Positions 1 through 9,236 of a stretch of DNA of 64,000 nucleotides are shown in pieces. Position numbers and translations under genes: made by a program. The first letter of the stretch is position 1, and every line of letters begins with the position of its first letter. Below the pieces are notes generated by a model that was not told the DNA's origin, made no database searches, and was given only the letters and a program-made list of their open reading frames with translations. The stretch is from DAOMNO01 sp035443885 (lineage in GTDB: Bacteria > Planctomycetota > Phycisphaerae > Phycisphaerales > SM1A02). The stretch lies in assembly GCA_035443885.1 (NCBI GenBank), contig DAOMNO010000002.1, positions 124,001-188,000 of the forward strand, written 5' to 3'.

Positions 1-397
1 GGCTGGCGAGCGCTTCGCCACGCAAGCCCCGCGCTTTCCCCATGAAGGCGAGGAAGCGATCCACCCGCATGGTTTCATACATGGCATTGTGTTCTGGCAG
101 ATACGCCAGCGCACGCCGAACCGCCAGCGGCTCACGCTCAACATCGTGTCCAGCCACCTCAATATGCCCGGCGGTCAGCGGCAGCCATGTCGAGATCATC
201 TTGAGGACCGTACTCTTGCCCGCTCCGTTCGGGCCGAGGAAGCCGACGATCTCGCCGGCCCGTACCTCAAACGAAACCCGGTCGGCAGCAAGGGTGGAAC
301 CGTACCGCTTGGTAGCCTGATCCACCCGGATCATGGCCGCCGTGGAACGCCGCTGGGCGGCGGCTTCTGGTGTGGGTTGTTGCTGAACCTCTGGCAT
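1..397 (-). CDS. ABC transporter ATP-binding protein (C-terminus beyond window edge)
   Basis: Reading the minus strand from an ATG at 397 gives an open frame to the window edge. It contains a Walker A motif, GPNGAGKST, at about residues 57-65, preceded by IRVDQATKRYG and GEIVGFL, the usual start of an ABC ATPase domain. Q-loop-like sequence follows (ALAYLPEHNAMYETM). This is the GldA/CcmA-type subfamily that energises ABC-2 membrane exporters in the cytoplasm. Walker B, the signature motif and the C-terminus lie outside the window. An in-frame ATG at 334 would remove a Gln/Pro/Ala-rich N-terminal tail of 21 residues and is an alternative start. It is transcribed divergently from rpsL. The partner permease is not visible, so the substrate is unknown. 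Confidence 0.9.
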   Translation of the reverse strand, partial: MPEVQQQPTPEAAAQRRSTAAMIRVDQATKRYGSTLAADRVSFEVRAGEIVGFLGPNGAGKSTVLKMISTWLPLTAGHIEVAGHDVEREPLAVRRALAYLPEHNAMYETMRVDRFLAFMGKARGLRGEALAS

Positions 398-546
398 CTG
401 AGTATTTGCGCCGGACACGCCGGTCTGTTCCTATGGGGTCCGGCCCTGATCACAAGGTCAGGATGCCTCAAACGTCTGGAAGTTCCCCAGTTTATGATGA
501 ACAGGCCCGACTGGCGACCCCTCGGCGTGTACGTATGTTGACTGGT

Positions 547-575
547 TTGCCATCAACCGGTGCCTTTGCTACACT
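547..575 (+). promoter_or_regulatory. Sigma-70-type promoter of rpsL-rpsG
   Basis: TTGCCA at 547-552 and TACACT at 570-575 are separated by 17 bases. They sit 35 bases upstream of the rpsL start, so the predicted 5' leader is about 28 nt. This is a motif match only. Confidence 0.55.
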
Positions 576-609
576 GTCCGGCTCGATTTTTCCCGGAGAT
601 ACCGTCGGT

Positions 610-981
610 ATGCCCACGCTCAATCAGCTCGTCCGCAATCCCAGGCGCTCGCCGAAAGCCAAGAGCAAGGTGCGCGATCTTGAAGCATGCCCGCAGAAGC
701 GCGGCGTGTGCCTTAACGTGCGCACCGTTACCCCCAAGAAGCCCAACTCCGCGCTTCGTAAGGTGGCCCGCGTGCGGCTTTCAAACGGCAAGGAAGTAAC
801 CGCCTACATTGGTGGCGAAGGCCACAACCTGCAGGAGCACTCCATCGTGCTCGTTCGCGGCGGCCGTGTGCGCGACCTTCCCGGTGTGCGATATCACATC
901 GTCCGTGGCGCGCTCGATACGCTCGGCGTGGATGCCCGCAAGAAGGGTCGATCGAAGTACGGTACCAAGCGCAAGAAGTAA
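610..981 (+). CDS. rpsL: 30S ribosomal protein S12
   Basis: A 123-residue protein with the S12 start MPTLNQLVR and the conserved block TPKKPNSALRKVARVRLSNG. It then has GGEGHNLQEHS, GGRVRDLPGVRYH and a basic C-terminus ending SKYGTKRKK. S12 is a 30S decoding-site protein and the classic site of streptomycin-resistance changes. In the PNSA block the Lys usually at codon 43 (TPKKPNS) is present, so the wild-type sensitive form is expected. The frame stays open upstream to 370, but the family start and the promoter at 547-575 place the true start at 610. rpsG follows, as in the str operon. fusA and tuf do not follow here, so the operon is broken after rpsG. Confidence 0.98.
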   Translation: MPTLNQLVRNPRRSPKAKSKVRDLEACPQKRGVCLNVRTVTPKKPNSALRKVARVRLSNGKEVTAYIGGEGHNLQEHSIVLVRGGRVRDLPGVRYHIVRGALDTLGVDARKKGRSKYGTKRKK

Positions 982-986
982 TCCCC

Positions 987-1009
987 GCCTGCCGCAACGT
1001 GCGGCTGGC
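987..1009 (+). other. Hairpin between rpsL and rpsG
   Basis: A 10-bp stem with one mismatch (arms GCCTGCCGCA and TGCGGCTGGC, loop ACG) starts just after the rpsL stop. No T-run follows directly, so it is not a standard terminator. It could be an attenuator, an mRNA-stability element or an S7-type autoregulatory structure. I cannot tell which. Confidence 0.3.
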
Positions 1010-1129
1010 GTTGCAAGGAAGAGATCGTTTTTCATTCGGCAAGTAATCGCGGCCCCACCCTGTTGGCTGCGGTGAACACAAGGCCCCGCTCGGCTCAAGT
1101 CGAAGGGGCGGATGAGCCAAGGAGATCAG

Positions 1130-1621
1130 ATGGGTCGCATCACCAACTCAGAGAATCAGCTTCGTCCCGACCCCCGGTTCGGCGACAAGACGCTTGCCAA
1201 GTTCATCAACGGCGTCATGTGGGACGGCAAGAAGGCCGTCGCTCAGCGCGTTGTCTATGACGCTCTGGACGAGATTCAGAAGCGGCTTGGCAAGGAAACT
1301 TCCGAGAACGCGCCAAAGACAGCCCTTGAAGTCTTCCACCGCGCTCTTGAGAACGTCAAGCCCGAAGTCGAAGTTCGCTCCAAGCGAGTCGGCGGCGCCA
1401 ACTACCAGGTGCCTATGCAGGTCAACGCCCGCAGGCGGCAAAGCTTGGCATTCCGCTGGATCATCCAGGCCTGCCGGGCCGAATCCGGTCGCCCCATGTC
1501 GCAGCGGCTGGCACGCGAGCTGTACGACGCTGCCAAGAACGAAGGCAAAGCCGTGGCAACGAAGGAGAACACCCACCGTATGGCTGAGGCCAACAAGGCC
1601 TTCGCTCACTTCGCGTGGTAA
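1130..1621 (+). CDS. rpsG: 30S ribosomal protein S7
   Basis: A 163-residue S7, close to the usual 156. It shows KFINGVMWDGKKAVAQRVVYDAL near the N-terminus, then ALENVKPEVEVRSKRVGGANYQVP and RRQSLAFRWI. It ends with ENTHRMAEANKAFAHFAW, the typical S7 tail. S7 nucleates assembly of the 30S head by binding the 3' domain of 16S rRNA. I chose ATG 1130 because AAGGAG (1119-1124) lies 5 bases upstream. An in-frame ATG at 1112 would add six residues. It is co-transcribed with rpsL and followed by a terminator. Confidence 0.97.
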   Translation: MGRITNSENQLRPDPRFGDKTLAKFINGVMWDGKKAVAQRVVYDALDEIQKRLGKETSENAPKTALEVFHRALENVKPEVEVRSKRVGGANYQVPMQVNARRRQSLAFRWIIQACRAESGRPMSQRLARELYDAAKNEGKAVATKENTHRMAEANKAFAHFAW

Positions 1622-1648
1622 ACGACTGGTTTCCTGCACACATTCACA

Positions 1649-1681
1649 CCGCTGCGGTTCTCCGCGGCGGCGTTGCTTTTT
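1649..1681 (+). terminator. Rho-independent terminator after rpsG
   Basis: Arms CCGCTGCGG and CCGCGGCGG form a 9-bp stem with one G-T pair and a TTCT loop (1649-1670). The stretch CGTTGCTTTTT follows. It lies 28 bases after the rpsG stop. Confidence 0.7.
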
Positions 1682-1712
1682 GCATGGAACTGCCCCGTGA
1701 TACGATGCCATC

Positions 1713-2591
1713 ATGAGGGTGGTGCGGCATGCAGAATGGGTCGCGGCCTTTCTTCTTTGCGCTGCCATTACGTCATCTGCAATGGGCCAGGCCATTAAAC
1801 CGCGGCTGCGCCATTCACCGCTTGAAACAGCAATCCGGGAGCTTGCGAGCGAAGCGGAACAACTCCTCTCCACCAAGCAGCCACCGCCGGAGAAGCCCGA
1901 CTTCTCTTCTCGCTACGCTGGCGATCCCATTTCTCTTGCCTACCTGCAACGAGCGATCATCACACGCACGCATGCCGACCCATTCACGGATGCGTATATT
2001 CGCTGGCAACTGACGACCTTGTTCTCCGACTGGCCCGCGCTTGATGAGCAGAGCTTCCGCACGCTTCTCTTCAACGCGCCACCCCTGCTTGAGAATCCAT
2101 ACGCTAATCGTGAGACCATGACGTTCTTCGAGCAAGCCGCTGCTGCGGGACCCTTGATGCCCAAGCATCTGGAGCGTGTGCGTGAAGCAACCCGACGGCT
2201 GGAGTCCATGCACTCACTTGCCGATGTGTTCAATGGGCCAGCACATGCCTTCAGGGCATGGATTCTGGATCAGCTTGCCCATAATACGACGCAGCAGCTT
2301 GCGTGGAGGATTGAAAACTGCAGTGCTGCCATCGATGCAGGCTGGTCGTCCCGCACGGCGAAGGCACGGCTGACCCGCGCGTTCACAGGCGCAGCATCCG
2401 ACCCAACCGTCACGCCGCAAGACCGCCGATTCATTGAGGAACTGCTGGCAATGATGATCGGACACCAGCGCCGATTCATCAACACGATCACGTTTCTTGC
2501 GGACGATTCCATCAAAATCACCTATTCCACCAGCGGCGTAACGAGGCAGGATGTCGATCGGTGGCTTGAGCGGTTCGAGCCGCCCCAGTAG
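1713..2591 (+). CDS. Predicted secreted protein of unknown function
   Basis: A 292-residue protein. The N-terminus (MRVVRHAEWVAAFLLCAAITSSAMGQ) is a basic head plus hydrophobic core ending in a likely signal-peptidase site at SAMGQ. The remainder is mostly helical, charged and low in Cys, with repeated acidic/aromatic patches but no motif I recognise. It is probably periplasmic. It stands alone between the rpsG terminator and a convergent gene. Confidence 0.7.
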   Translation: MRVVRHAEWVAAFLLCAAITSSAMGQAIKPRLRHSPLETAIRELASEAEQLLSTKQPPPEKPDFSSRYAGDPISLAYLQRAIITRTHADPFTDAYIRWQLTTLFSDWPALDEQSFRTLLFNAPPLLENPYANRETMTFFEQAAAAGPLMPKHLERVREATRRLESMHSLADVFNGPAHAFRAWILDQLAHNTTQQLAWRIENCSAAIDAGWSSRTAKARLTRAFTGAASDPTVTPQDRRFIEELLAMMIGHQRRFINTITFLADDSIKITYSTSGVTRQDVDRWLERFEPPQ

Positions 2592-2621
2592 CAGGTTGCT
2601 GAACGACGCCGCCCTCTCGTC

Positions 2622-3371
2622 TCACAACATTTTCAACTCATCCCGCAGGATCGCGGCCAACTCGTAGTTCTCCGCAGCGAGGGCTGCCCGCAATCTTTCC
2701 TGCAGTTCCGCACGTTGGCTGGACGGCAGCTTGGGAACAAGCACATCCCGCATGCCGCGAAGCAATTGCGTCTCATTTGCGGTGTCAAACTCGTCGTCAA
2801 GCCCTGCCTCGGTAAACACAGCGCGAAGTTCTGCAAGCCCCTGATCCAGCGCAGCAATTGCCCGCTTGGGGTCTCCCTCTGCGACCGCTTGTTCTGCCTG
2901 CGCTCGAATGCGCATGACCAACACTTGTGGTCTGAACTGTTCGAGAACAGTGCGGTCGGTTTCCGTTTCCCCGAAATCTCGACACAGATCAAAGACTTCG
3001 ATGTTTCGCTGGGTGTCGCTGACGACCGCGGAAAACTCTCGAAGCGCGAAGAACGCCACATAGCGGTGATAGAACTGAATGGCCTCTTCGCGCAGCTCTG
3101 CGCATTCACTGCTGCTCAGCACAAACCCTGCAGAGGCCCCCCCATGGGTTGAATACCGTTCCAGACGATCACGGTGGTATTCAAGGAGCGAGGGAAACCC
3201 ATGCGGCGTCAGCCCATCTGGACGACCCAAAACCTCCATTTGCAGCACGCCAAGCTCAATTCGGACCTGCAGCTTGGTGCGACCGTCCGTCCCGATTATC
3301 CGGCGTGCCTTGATGGAACCCGGCTCGTAGGGCCACGAGTTGAGGAGGTCTGTAAGGTCCGAATCGCTCAT
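2622..3371 (-). CDS. UVR-motif (UvrB/UvrC domain) protein
   Basis: A 249-residue cytoplasmic protein. The last 35 residues, LQERLRAALAAENYELAAILRDELKML, match the UvrB/UvrC interaction motif (UVR domain), also found in McsA-like proteins. The N-terminal part has no motif I know. The middle (EQFRPQVLVMRIRAQAEQAVAEGDPKRAIAALDQGL) reads like a helical TPR-like hairpin. I placed the start at ATG 3371 (MSDSDLTDLLNSWPYEPG). The frame is open further upstream, but the extra 62 residues have no coding character. UVR motifs mediate protein-protein contacts; the partner here is unknown. Confidence 0.8.
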   Translation of the reverse strand: MSDSDLTDLLNSWPYEPGSIKARRIIGTDGRTKLQVRIELGVLQMEVLGRPDGLTPHGFPSLLEYHRDRLERYSTHGGASAGFVLSSSECAELREEAIQFYHRYVAFFALREFSAVVSDTQRNIEVFDLCRDFGETETDRTVLEQFRPQVLVMRIRAQAEQAVAEGDPKRAIAALDQGLAELRAVFTEAGLDDEFDTANETQLLRGMRDVLVPKLPSSQRAELQERLRAALAAENYELAAILRDELKML

Positions 3372-3703
3372 GGGATTGTGAAAACAGGACGAGAATAAGG
3401 GGCAAATCGGCGTGAAGCTGCCTTGAATGGTCGATCGGCGTGAAGGGATGAGCCGGAGAAGCCGAACTCCAGATTCAGGACGGAAATGTTCCGTCAACGA
3501 GGGATGGCACTGGTTATAGTGTTGTGGTGGATTTGGCAGCGGATTTTTTTGCGGCACATCGCCTTCAAATTCGTTGCATACATTCTACGGCCCGCTGCGA
3601 ATACAATGGCGGCGCCGGGGCCGAAGCATGTCTGGAAAACGCCAGCATCAAGCTGGCCGATGCGTTGACCTGAACCTTCTCGACCTGGTTGATGAGAGCT
3701 TGA
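3372..3703. other. Intergenic region upstream of the sigma factor
   Basis: 332 bases between divergent genes, with no convincing small gene. A TACAAT -10-like hexamer lies at 3602-3607, about 100 bases before the sigma-factor start. The phrase ATCGGCGTGAAG occurs twice, near 3405 and 3433. No reliable -35 partner was found. Confidence 0.4.
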
Positions 3704-4615
3704 ATGGCACGAGCCGCCCTGCAATCCGACCTTGAGATCTACCTGAAGCAGATCAACGAGGTTCCGTTGTTGACTGCCGCCGAAGAGAAGGAACTCGGCT
3801 GGCGCATCATCAACGACAACGATCACGAAGCGAAGGAGCGAATGGTTCGCGCGAACCTGCGGCTCGTGGTTTCGATCAGCAAGAACTACATGCATCGCGG
3901 TCTGCCGCTGGCGGACCTCATCGAAGAAGGCAACCTCGGCTTGATTCGCGCCGTGGAAGGCTTCGACCCTGCGCAAGGAGCGAGGTTCTCCACCTATGCT
4001 TCGTGGTGGATCAAGCAGGCGATCAAGCGGACGCTCATCAACGCGGTACAGCCCATTCACATTCCGGCGTACATGGTCGAACTCATCGCCCGCTGGAAGG
4101 AAACCGCCCGCAAACTTGAAGAAGAACTCGGCCGACAGCCCACGATGCAGGAAATGGCCAAGGAGATGGACCTTCCTGCAAAGAAGCTGCAGATCATCCG
4201 CCGCGCCATGCGAGCATTGCACGCGCCGACGCAGGCGCCGAATGGCAATGATGGCCGCGCGATGGATTATGCCGACCTGTTTGAGGATTCCCGCTGCCGC
4301 CAGCCGGAAGAAGCGATTGCGCAGTCCGATGAGTATCGCATGATTCTCAAGTTGCTCGAGGCAATCGACGAGCGAGATGCGCGCGTTCTCAAGCTGCGCT
4401 TCGGCCTCGAAGGCCAGGAGCCGCTAACGCTCAAGCAGATCGGTCAGGAAGTCGGCCTCACGCGAGAGCGTGTCAGGCAGATCGAACTGGACGCGCTACG
4501 CAAACTGCAGGCTCAACTCCTAGACGATCGCCCCACGCGCTTCCTGCGAGATGAGAACGGCCGATGCGATGATGCAAACGCATCACCCAGACCAAAGCGA
4601 GCCAAGGCGTCATAG
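3704..4615 (+). CDS. RNA polymerase sigma factor, sigma-70 family (RpoD/RpoS type)
   Basis: A 303-residue sigma factor with regions 1.2, 2, 3 and 4 in order. Region 1.2 reads DLEIYLKQINEVPLLTAAEE. Region 2 has NLRLVVSISKNYMHRGLPLADLIEEGNLGL, RFSTYASWWIKQAI and the -10-recognition helix. Region 3 has GRQPTMQEMAKEMDL. Region 4 has EAIDERDARVLKLRFGLEG and the -35 helix-turn-helix LTLKQIGQEVGLTRERVRQIE. It directs core polymerase to -35/-10 promoters. It lacks the long region 1.1 of RpoD, so it is a group 2-like or short primary factor. No anti-sigma gene is next to it. The basic tail RPKRAKAS is unusual but short. Confidence 0.93.
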   Translation: MARAALQSDLEIYLKQINEVPLLTAAEEKELGWRIINDNDHEAKERMVRANLRLVVSISKNYMHRGLPLADLIEEGNLGLIRAVEGFDPAQGARFSTYASWWIKQAIKRTLINAVQPIHIPAYMVELIARWKETARKLEEELGRQPTMQEMAKEMDLPAKKLQIIRRAMRALHAPTQAPNGNDGRAMDYADLFEDSRCRQPEEAIAQSDEYRMILKLLEAIDERDARVLKLRFGLEGQEPLTLKQIGQEVGLTRERVRQIELDALRKLQAQLLDDRPTRFLRDENGRCDDANASPRPKRAKAS

Positions 4616-4667
4616 CCGGGCAGACTGCTTTCTCAACGCAGAACGCTGATCCATGCAATAATCGGGC

Positions 4668-6617
4668 GTGAGTTTTCTCAGCCCGATCTCGGCTGTGCTG
4701 GCCGGCGCAGTGGCCTTGCCGCTTCTGCTGCTGCTCTATTTCCTGAAGCTGAGAAGGCGATATCAGCGCGTCTCCAGCACGCTGTTATGGCGCAATGCAT
4801 TCACCGATCTTGAGGTTAATGCGCCGTTCCAGCGCATTCGAGGCTCGCTGCTGCTGCTGCTACAACTGCTGCTGCTTGCGTTGCTGCTGCTTTCCTTGGC
4901 ACAGCCGGTTGTCGGCGGGCAGGAACGCGTCGCCTCGCGCGTCATCATCATCATTGATCGTAGCGCGTCCATGAGCACAACCGACGCAAGTGCGAATCGA
5001 ACGCGGCTCGACGCCGCCAAAGACGCCGCACGCGGTTTGGTCGATCGCATGGGGCGTGGCGCTGGCGCCACTCAAGTCATGGTGATCGCCTACGGCCGCC
5101 ATGCAACAATGGTTTCACCATTCACGTTCGATCGCTCATCAATTATCCGCGCGATTGAATCCATCGAGCCTTCCGATGAAGAGGCCCATCTTGACGCGGC
5201 GTTGCACCTCGCCGCGGGGTTTGCGGGTGATACTGAAGATGCCGGCGCGCAAAGCGGCGATGTCGTGCTGATTTCCGACGGCGTCGTCGCGCCGCCTCGC
5301 GATCCAATCGGCTATCGCCTCCGCTTTGGTCGCTTCCGCATGATCTATGTCGGCCCGCAAACGGATGTGCCCGTCAACAACCTCGGCATCGTTTCGCTCA
5401 GCGCACGGCGGGATTACGATGACCCCGCCAGAGTACAAGTGTTTACACGCCTTCTCAACGCAGGCGAGTCGGCGATATCAACAGTCCTCACGCTACGGCT
5501 TAATGATCGCGTGGAAGAGATTCGCCAGGTTCTTGTACCTCCAGCGACCGCGAATGCACCGGGCGAGACAACCGCTTCCTTCCCGCTGCTTCTGGAAGGT
5601 GGCGGCGTGCTGCAGCTCAGCCATAACCATCGTGATTCACTGGCAACTGACGATGTTGCATGGCTGGTCATTCCACCGCCACAACGCCTGCGGATCGCGA
5701 TTGTTCACGACGGCGCATCCGGCGGAGCCGATCCATTCACGCAAGACCTGCTCACCATGCTTGAGCCGCAATCGCTGATCGCGCTCACTCGCGAAGCCTT
5801 TGAGCGAATCGACGATCGCGACGTGGATACCGGCATGGCTTTTGATCTCATCGTCTTCGATCGCGTCAGTGGCCATCGATTGCCGGGTGTTCCGTCGATC
5901 ACGTTCGGCGGCGTGCCTCGAGGGATAACGTCAACTGAAACAACGCGCGAAGGTGGTCGCCGCATTTTGAGTTGGGATCGACAGCACCCCATCATGCGCC
6001 ACGTGTCGCTTGATCCGGTGGTGTATGCGGGCTTCAGCGGGTATGTGCTTCCTCCCGCTGCCACCACGCTGGCTTCCGGCCCGGACGGCGCGGTCATCGC
6101 ACTTGTCGGCACGAGAAATGCCCGGCATGTACTTGTCGGCTTTGATCTTCCTCGCAGCAACTGGCCACTGCACGTCAGCATCGCTGTTTTTCTTCAGAAT
6201 GCAGTTGAACACCTCACGATGACTGCATCTGGTGATGCCGGCCTTGCGTTCCAGCCCGGGCAGGCGATTCAGGCCCGCACACAGCCAACGGCCACTGCGC
6301 TCACGATCGACGGCCCCATGAGCATCTCCACGCCGACTGAGCCGGGTGTGGTTCGCACGTTGCCGCTCCTGAGCCGCGCGGGGCTTTACACCATTCAAGG
6401 CGTAACGTCTCCCATGGATCGACTCGCGTTGAACGTCATGAGTGATGTGCAAAGTGATCTTCGCCCGAAGCCGCAGTTGCTGGTGAACTCGGAATCGGTC
6501 GCTGGTCGCGATGCCGCCAGCGTGGTACCACGTGAGCTGTGGCCTTGGCTGCTCGGTGCGGTTGTTGTGCTGCTGGCGATCGAGTGGCTCACCTATTGCC
6601 GGAAAATCAGCCGATGA
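4668..6617 (+). CDS. BatA/VWA-domain membrane protein
   Basis: A 649-residue membrane protein starting at GTG 4668. Its N-terminus (FLSPISAVLAGAVALPLLLLLYFLKLRRR) is the BatA-type first membrane segment. A second hydrophobic segment (about residues 55-80) follows, then a VWA domain whose MIDAS begins IIIIDRSASMS (DxSxS). The long middle is a periplasmic beta-rich region. A final membrane helix, WPWLLGAVVVLLAIEWLTY, closes the protein. Aerotolerance-operon (Bat) proteins of this kind usually sit with a MoxR ATPase and DUF58 protein. Neither is adjacent, so it may act alone or with distant partners. The function in planctomycetes is unproven. Confidence 0.85.
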   Translation: MSFLSPISAVLAGAVALPLLLLLYFLKLRRRYQRVSSTLLWRNAFTDLEVNAPFQRIRGSLLLLLQLLLLALLLLSLAQPVVGGQERVASRVIIIIDRSASMSTTDASANRTRLDAAKDAARGLVDRMGRGAGATQVMVIAYGRHATMVSPFTFDRSSIIRAIESIEPSDEEAHLDAALHLAAGFAGDTEDAGAQSGDVVLISDGVVAPPRDPIGYRLRFGRFRMIYVGPQTDVPVNNLGIVSLSARRDYDDPARVQVFTRLLNAGESAISTVLTLRLNDRVEEIRQVLVPPATANAPGETTASFPLLLEGGGVLQLSHNHRDSLATDDVAWLVIPPPQRLRIAIVHDGASGGADPFTQDLLTMLEPQSLIALTREAFERIDDRDVDTGMAFDLIVFDRVSGHRLPGVPSITFGGVPRGITSTETTREGGRRILSWDRQHPIMRHVSLDPVVYAGFSGYVLPPAATTLASGPDGAVIALVGTRNARHVLVGFDLPRSNWPLHVSIAVFLQNAVEHLTMTASGDAGLAFQPGQAIQARTQPTATALTIDGPMSISTPTEPGVVRTLPLLSRAGLYTIQGVTSPMDRLALNVMSDVQSDLRPKPQLLVNSESVAGRDAASVVPRELWPWLLGAVVVLLAIEWLTYCRKISR

Positions 6618-6696
6618 AAACCCCACAATCTGCTGTCGCTCGCCCTCATTCGCTACCTGAAGTACGCTGATTCCCACCCCACTGCCGCCGGACACC

Positions 6697-8106
6697 ATGC
6701 ATCCTGACCAGAGCGTTTACTACTTCCGCAGCGAATACGAGCGTGAGCTTGAAGCGTGGTTGCGCAGGCGTTTTCTGCACCTGTGCGTGGCGTACATCAT
6801 CTTTGCCGGGCTGATCGTCGCGGTCGGCGTTGTCTATTCCATCCTCTGGCTCAGTGCGGGCATGTTGGGCACCCCACCCTGGGGGCTGGGCGCACAGATC
6901 ATCTCGCTGCTTGTTGCGGTGTGGTTCTGGCGCAATCTGCGGAACAGGCCTGCGAGCCGATCTGAAATCCTGCAAGCCGCGACACGGATGATTCTGATCC
7001 TCGGTGGTCTTTCTCTCATCGGCATCCTCTTTCGATCTTTTACGCTCTCCACCGGCACCGAGGGTATGTTGGCGCTGCTGTTCTACTGGCATCTCTTCGC
7101 GTGCGTCTTTCTGCCGTGGACCCCAAAGGAATCGCTGAAACCGATCGTGCCGTTGATGATCGTGTGGGCTATCGGCACGATGATCCTGAGGCCGGATGGA
7201 TGGGTTCTCAGTTTCATCGGAAGTCCGGTCATTGTCATGCCGGGGCTGGCTATCTGCGCCTTGCGCCTGCATTGGCACGGGCGCAAGTTCCATATGCGCA
7301 TGCTCGGCAGACACTTCCTCACCATGCGTGAAGAGTTTGATCGCGCACGCTCCATCCATGAGAGCATGTTTCCCGCACCGTTCACCGACCGTCATCTCCG
7401 CTTCGACTACGCCTTCACACCGATGAAGGAACTCGGCGGCGACTTTGTGCACCTGCACCGCGCGGAAAATGGGCTTACACATCTGACGATTATTGACGTA
7501 ACCGGCCACGGCCTGGCTGCAGCGCTCACCGTCAATCGAGTGTACGGCGAATTAGAGCGTATTCGCGCGGAATCGCCCGGCGCGGGGCCGGGTGAGGTCA
7601 TCTCGCTGCTGAATCGTTATTTTCATCTGACGCTGGCCAAGCACGGCATTTACGCGACGGCAGCATGCTTCACGATCGACGCACAGCAGAGCCGCATGGA
7701 CTGGGCCAGCGCGGGTCACCCGCCCGGTTTCCTGCGCGGCGCCAACCGCGGTGTTACGGCACTTGGCGCAACAGCAGTCCTGCTCGGTGCATTGCCCGAC
7801 CATGAGTTCACACACGATGAACGCAGTATCGAACTTTCGCCGGGCGATGTGCTGGTCGTTTGTACGGACGGCGCATTTGAAGGGCGCAACCGCGAAGGCG
7901 AGCAGCTTGGCCTAGAGCGACTTCATGAGACGATGACCACACAACCCCCGCCGCGAAACTGGCCGCAGTTTCTCAGTTCCATCGTGGAGCGGCATACGCA
8001 CGGCTCCCGTGAAGACGACTTGCTCATCGCTTCGATTCAGTTCATCGCACCGATGGCTCAAGATACTGAGGACAGCACATTAGTCGAATCGGGAATCAAG
8101 CGATGA
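6697..8106 (+). CDS. Membrane-bound SpoIIE/RsbU-type PPM serine phosphatase
   Basis: A 469-residue protein. About residues 25-195 contain roughly six hydrophobic helices. The C-terminal half is a SpoIIE/PP2C domain with metal-binding motifs MKELGGDF, IDVTGHGLAAAL, LVVCTDGAFEGRN and a terminal REDDLLIAS. Enzymes of this family dephosphorylate anti-sigma antagonists (RsbV/SpoIIAA-like) or other phosphoproteins on the cytoplasmic face, controlled by the sensor part. The membrane region has no recognisable ligand domain. Its stop overlaps the ribD start by 4 bases (ATGA), so the two are translationally coupled even though their roles look unrelated. Confidence 0.88.
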   Translation: MHPDQSVYYFRSEYERELEAWLRRRFLHLCVAYIIFAGLIVAVGVVYSILWLSAGMLGTPPWGLGAQIISLLVAVWFWRNLRNRPASRSEILQAATRMILILGGLSLIGILFRSFTLSTGTEGMLALLFYWHLFACVFLPWTPKESLKPIVPLMIVWAIGTMILRPDGWVLSFIGSPVIVMPGLAICALRLHWHGRKFHMRMLGRHFLTMREEFDRARSIHESMFPAPFTDRHLRFDYAFTPMKELGGDFVHLHRAENGLTHLTIIDVTGHGLAAALTVNRVYGELERIRAESPGAGPGEVISLLNRYFHLTLAKHGIYATAACFTIDAQQSRMDWASAGHPPGFLRGANRGVTALGATAVLLGALPDHEFTHDERSIELSPGDVLVVCTDGAFEGRNREGEQLGLERLHETMTTQPPPRNWPQFLSSIVERHTHGSREDDLLIASIQFIAPMAQDTEDSTLVESGIKR

Positions 8107-9236
8107 CCGCTCTCGACTACGAGTATCTCTCACTTGCGGCACGCCTTGCACTGCGCGGGCACGGTGGAGCCGAACCGAATCCGCTCGTTGGATGCGTCAT
8201 CGTTTCTCCCGATGACGGCGGCACAATCGTCGGCTGGGGTTATCACGCCCGCTGTGGCGGTCCTCATGCTGAGATCAACGCCCTCGAACGCGCTGGTGAA
8301 CGCGCTGCGGGCACAACGGTGTATGTTACGCTTGAACCATGCAACCACGAAGGCCGCACCGGTCCATGCACGGAAGCTCTCATTCGCGCATGTGTCAAAC
8401 GCGTGGTCATCGCTCGTGAAGACCCGAATCCACTCGCTGCGGGTGGCATCGCTCGACTGCGAGATGCTGGCATTGAAGTTGAGCGAGTGCACTGTGACTC
8501 CGCCATAGCGGTCAGCGATCCGTTCGTTCACCGCCTGACGACCGGGCTTCCGTGGCTCATCGTCAAATGGGCGCAGAGTATTGATGGAAAAGTCGCCACA
8601 CGCAGCGGCGAGAGCCAGTGGATCAGTAGCCCTGCAAGCAGGTTGCTGGTGCATCGCGAACGTGCGCGCGTTGACGCAATCCTCACCGGCATCGGCACCG
8701 TGCTGAGCGATGATCCATTGCTGACGGCCAGACGGTGCGGCCGCGTCCGTCGAATTGCCCGGCGCATTGTCATCGATACGCAGCTTGAAACGCCACCCCA
8801 GTCACGCCTGGTCGCCAGTGCACGCGAAGTGCCGTTGACCATCACTTGCGACCAGGCTGAATTAGAGTCACCCCGCGCTGCTGCGCTCACGGCTGCAGGC
8901 GCTGAACTACTCGGCTTTCCGTCCGATGGTGGATTCCTCAATCTGACTGCTGTGCTTCGGGATCTGGCGATTCGGCACACCTTGACGAATATTCTGGTGG
9001 AAGCCGGCCCCGGATTGATGAGCGCGCTGATGCGGGCGCATCTTGTCAATGAAGCGTGGGTATTCATTGCGCCTTTCGTGATGGGTGATGACCGCGCTGT
9101 TTCCTGCCTCACAGGCGCGATCATCGACCGGCTTTCTGATGCGTCGCGGATGAAACTTGTGGATTACCGCAGAAAAGGCGATGACATGATGCTGCGCTTC
9201 AGAGCAATCAACGCAGGCCATACTCTTCGGGCTTGA
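8103..9236 (+). CDS. ribD: Bifunctional riboflavin biosynthesis deaminase/reductase RibD
   Basis: A 377-residue protein with two domains. The N-terminal deaminase has zinc motifs PHAEINAL and PCNHEGRTGPC and the preceding NPLVGCVIV. The C-terminal reductase begins PWLIVKWAQSIDGKVATRSGESQWIS and continues with DAILTGIGTVLSDDPLLT and ILVEAGPGLMSALM. It deaminates and then reduces the pyrimidine intermediate formed from GTP on the way to riboflavin. No FMN riboswitch is visible upstream, because the gene is embedded behind the phosphatase with an ATGA overlap. Other rib genes are not in the window. Its 3' end overlaps the convergent DUF4340 gene by 29 bases. Confidence 0.95.
   Translation: MTALDYEYLSLAARLALRGHGGAEPNPLVGCVIVSPDDGGTIVGWGYHARCGGPHAEINALERAGERAAGTTVYVTLEPCNHEGRTGPCTEALIRACVKRVVIAREDPNPLAAGGIARLRDAGIEVERVHCDSAIAVSDPFVHRLTTGLPWLIVKWAQSIDGKVATRSGESQWISSPASRLLVHRERARVDAILTGIGTVLSDDPLLTARRCGRVRRIARRIVIDTQLETPPQSRLVASAREVPLTITCDQAELESPRAAALTAAGAELLGFPSDGGFLNLTAVLRDLAIRHTLTNILVEAGPGLMSALMRAHLVNEAWVFIAPFVMGDDRAVSCLTGAIIDRLSDASRMKLVDYRRKGDDMMLRFRAINAGHTLRA

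Noticed and set aside
370..609. N-terminal extension of rpsL by 80 codons
   Set aside because: S12 has a fixed start, MPTxNQLVR, and the promoter lies inside the would-be extension.
7900..8110. FMN riboswitch upstream of ribD
   Set aside because: The upstream DNA is coding sequence of the phosphatase and shows no conserved FMN-box layout.
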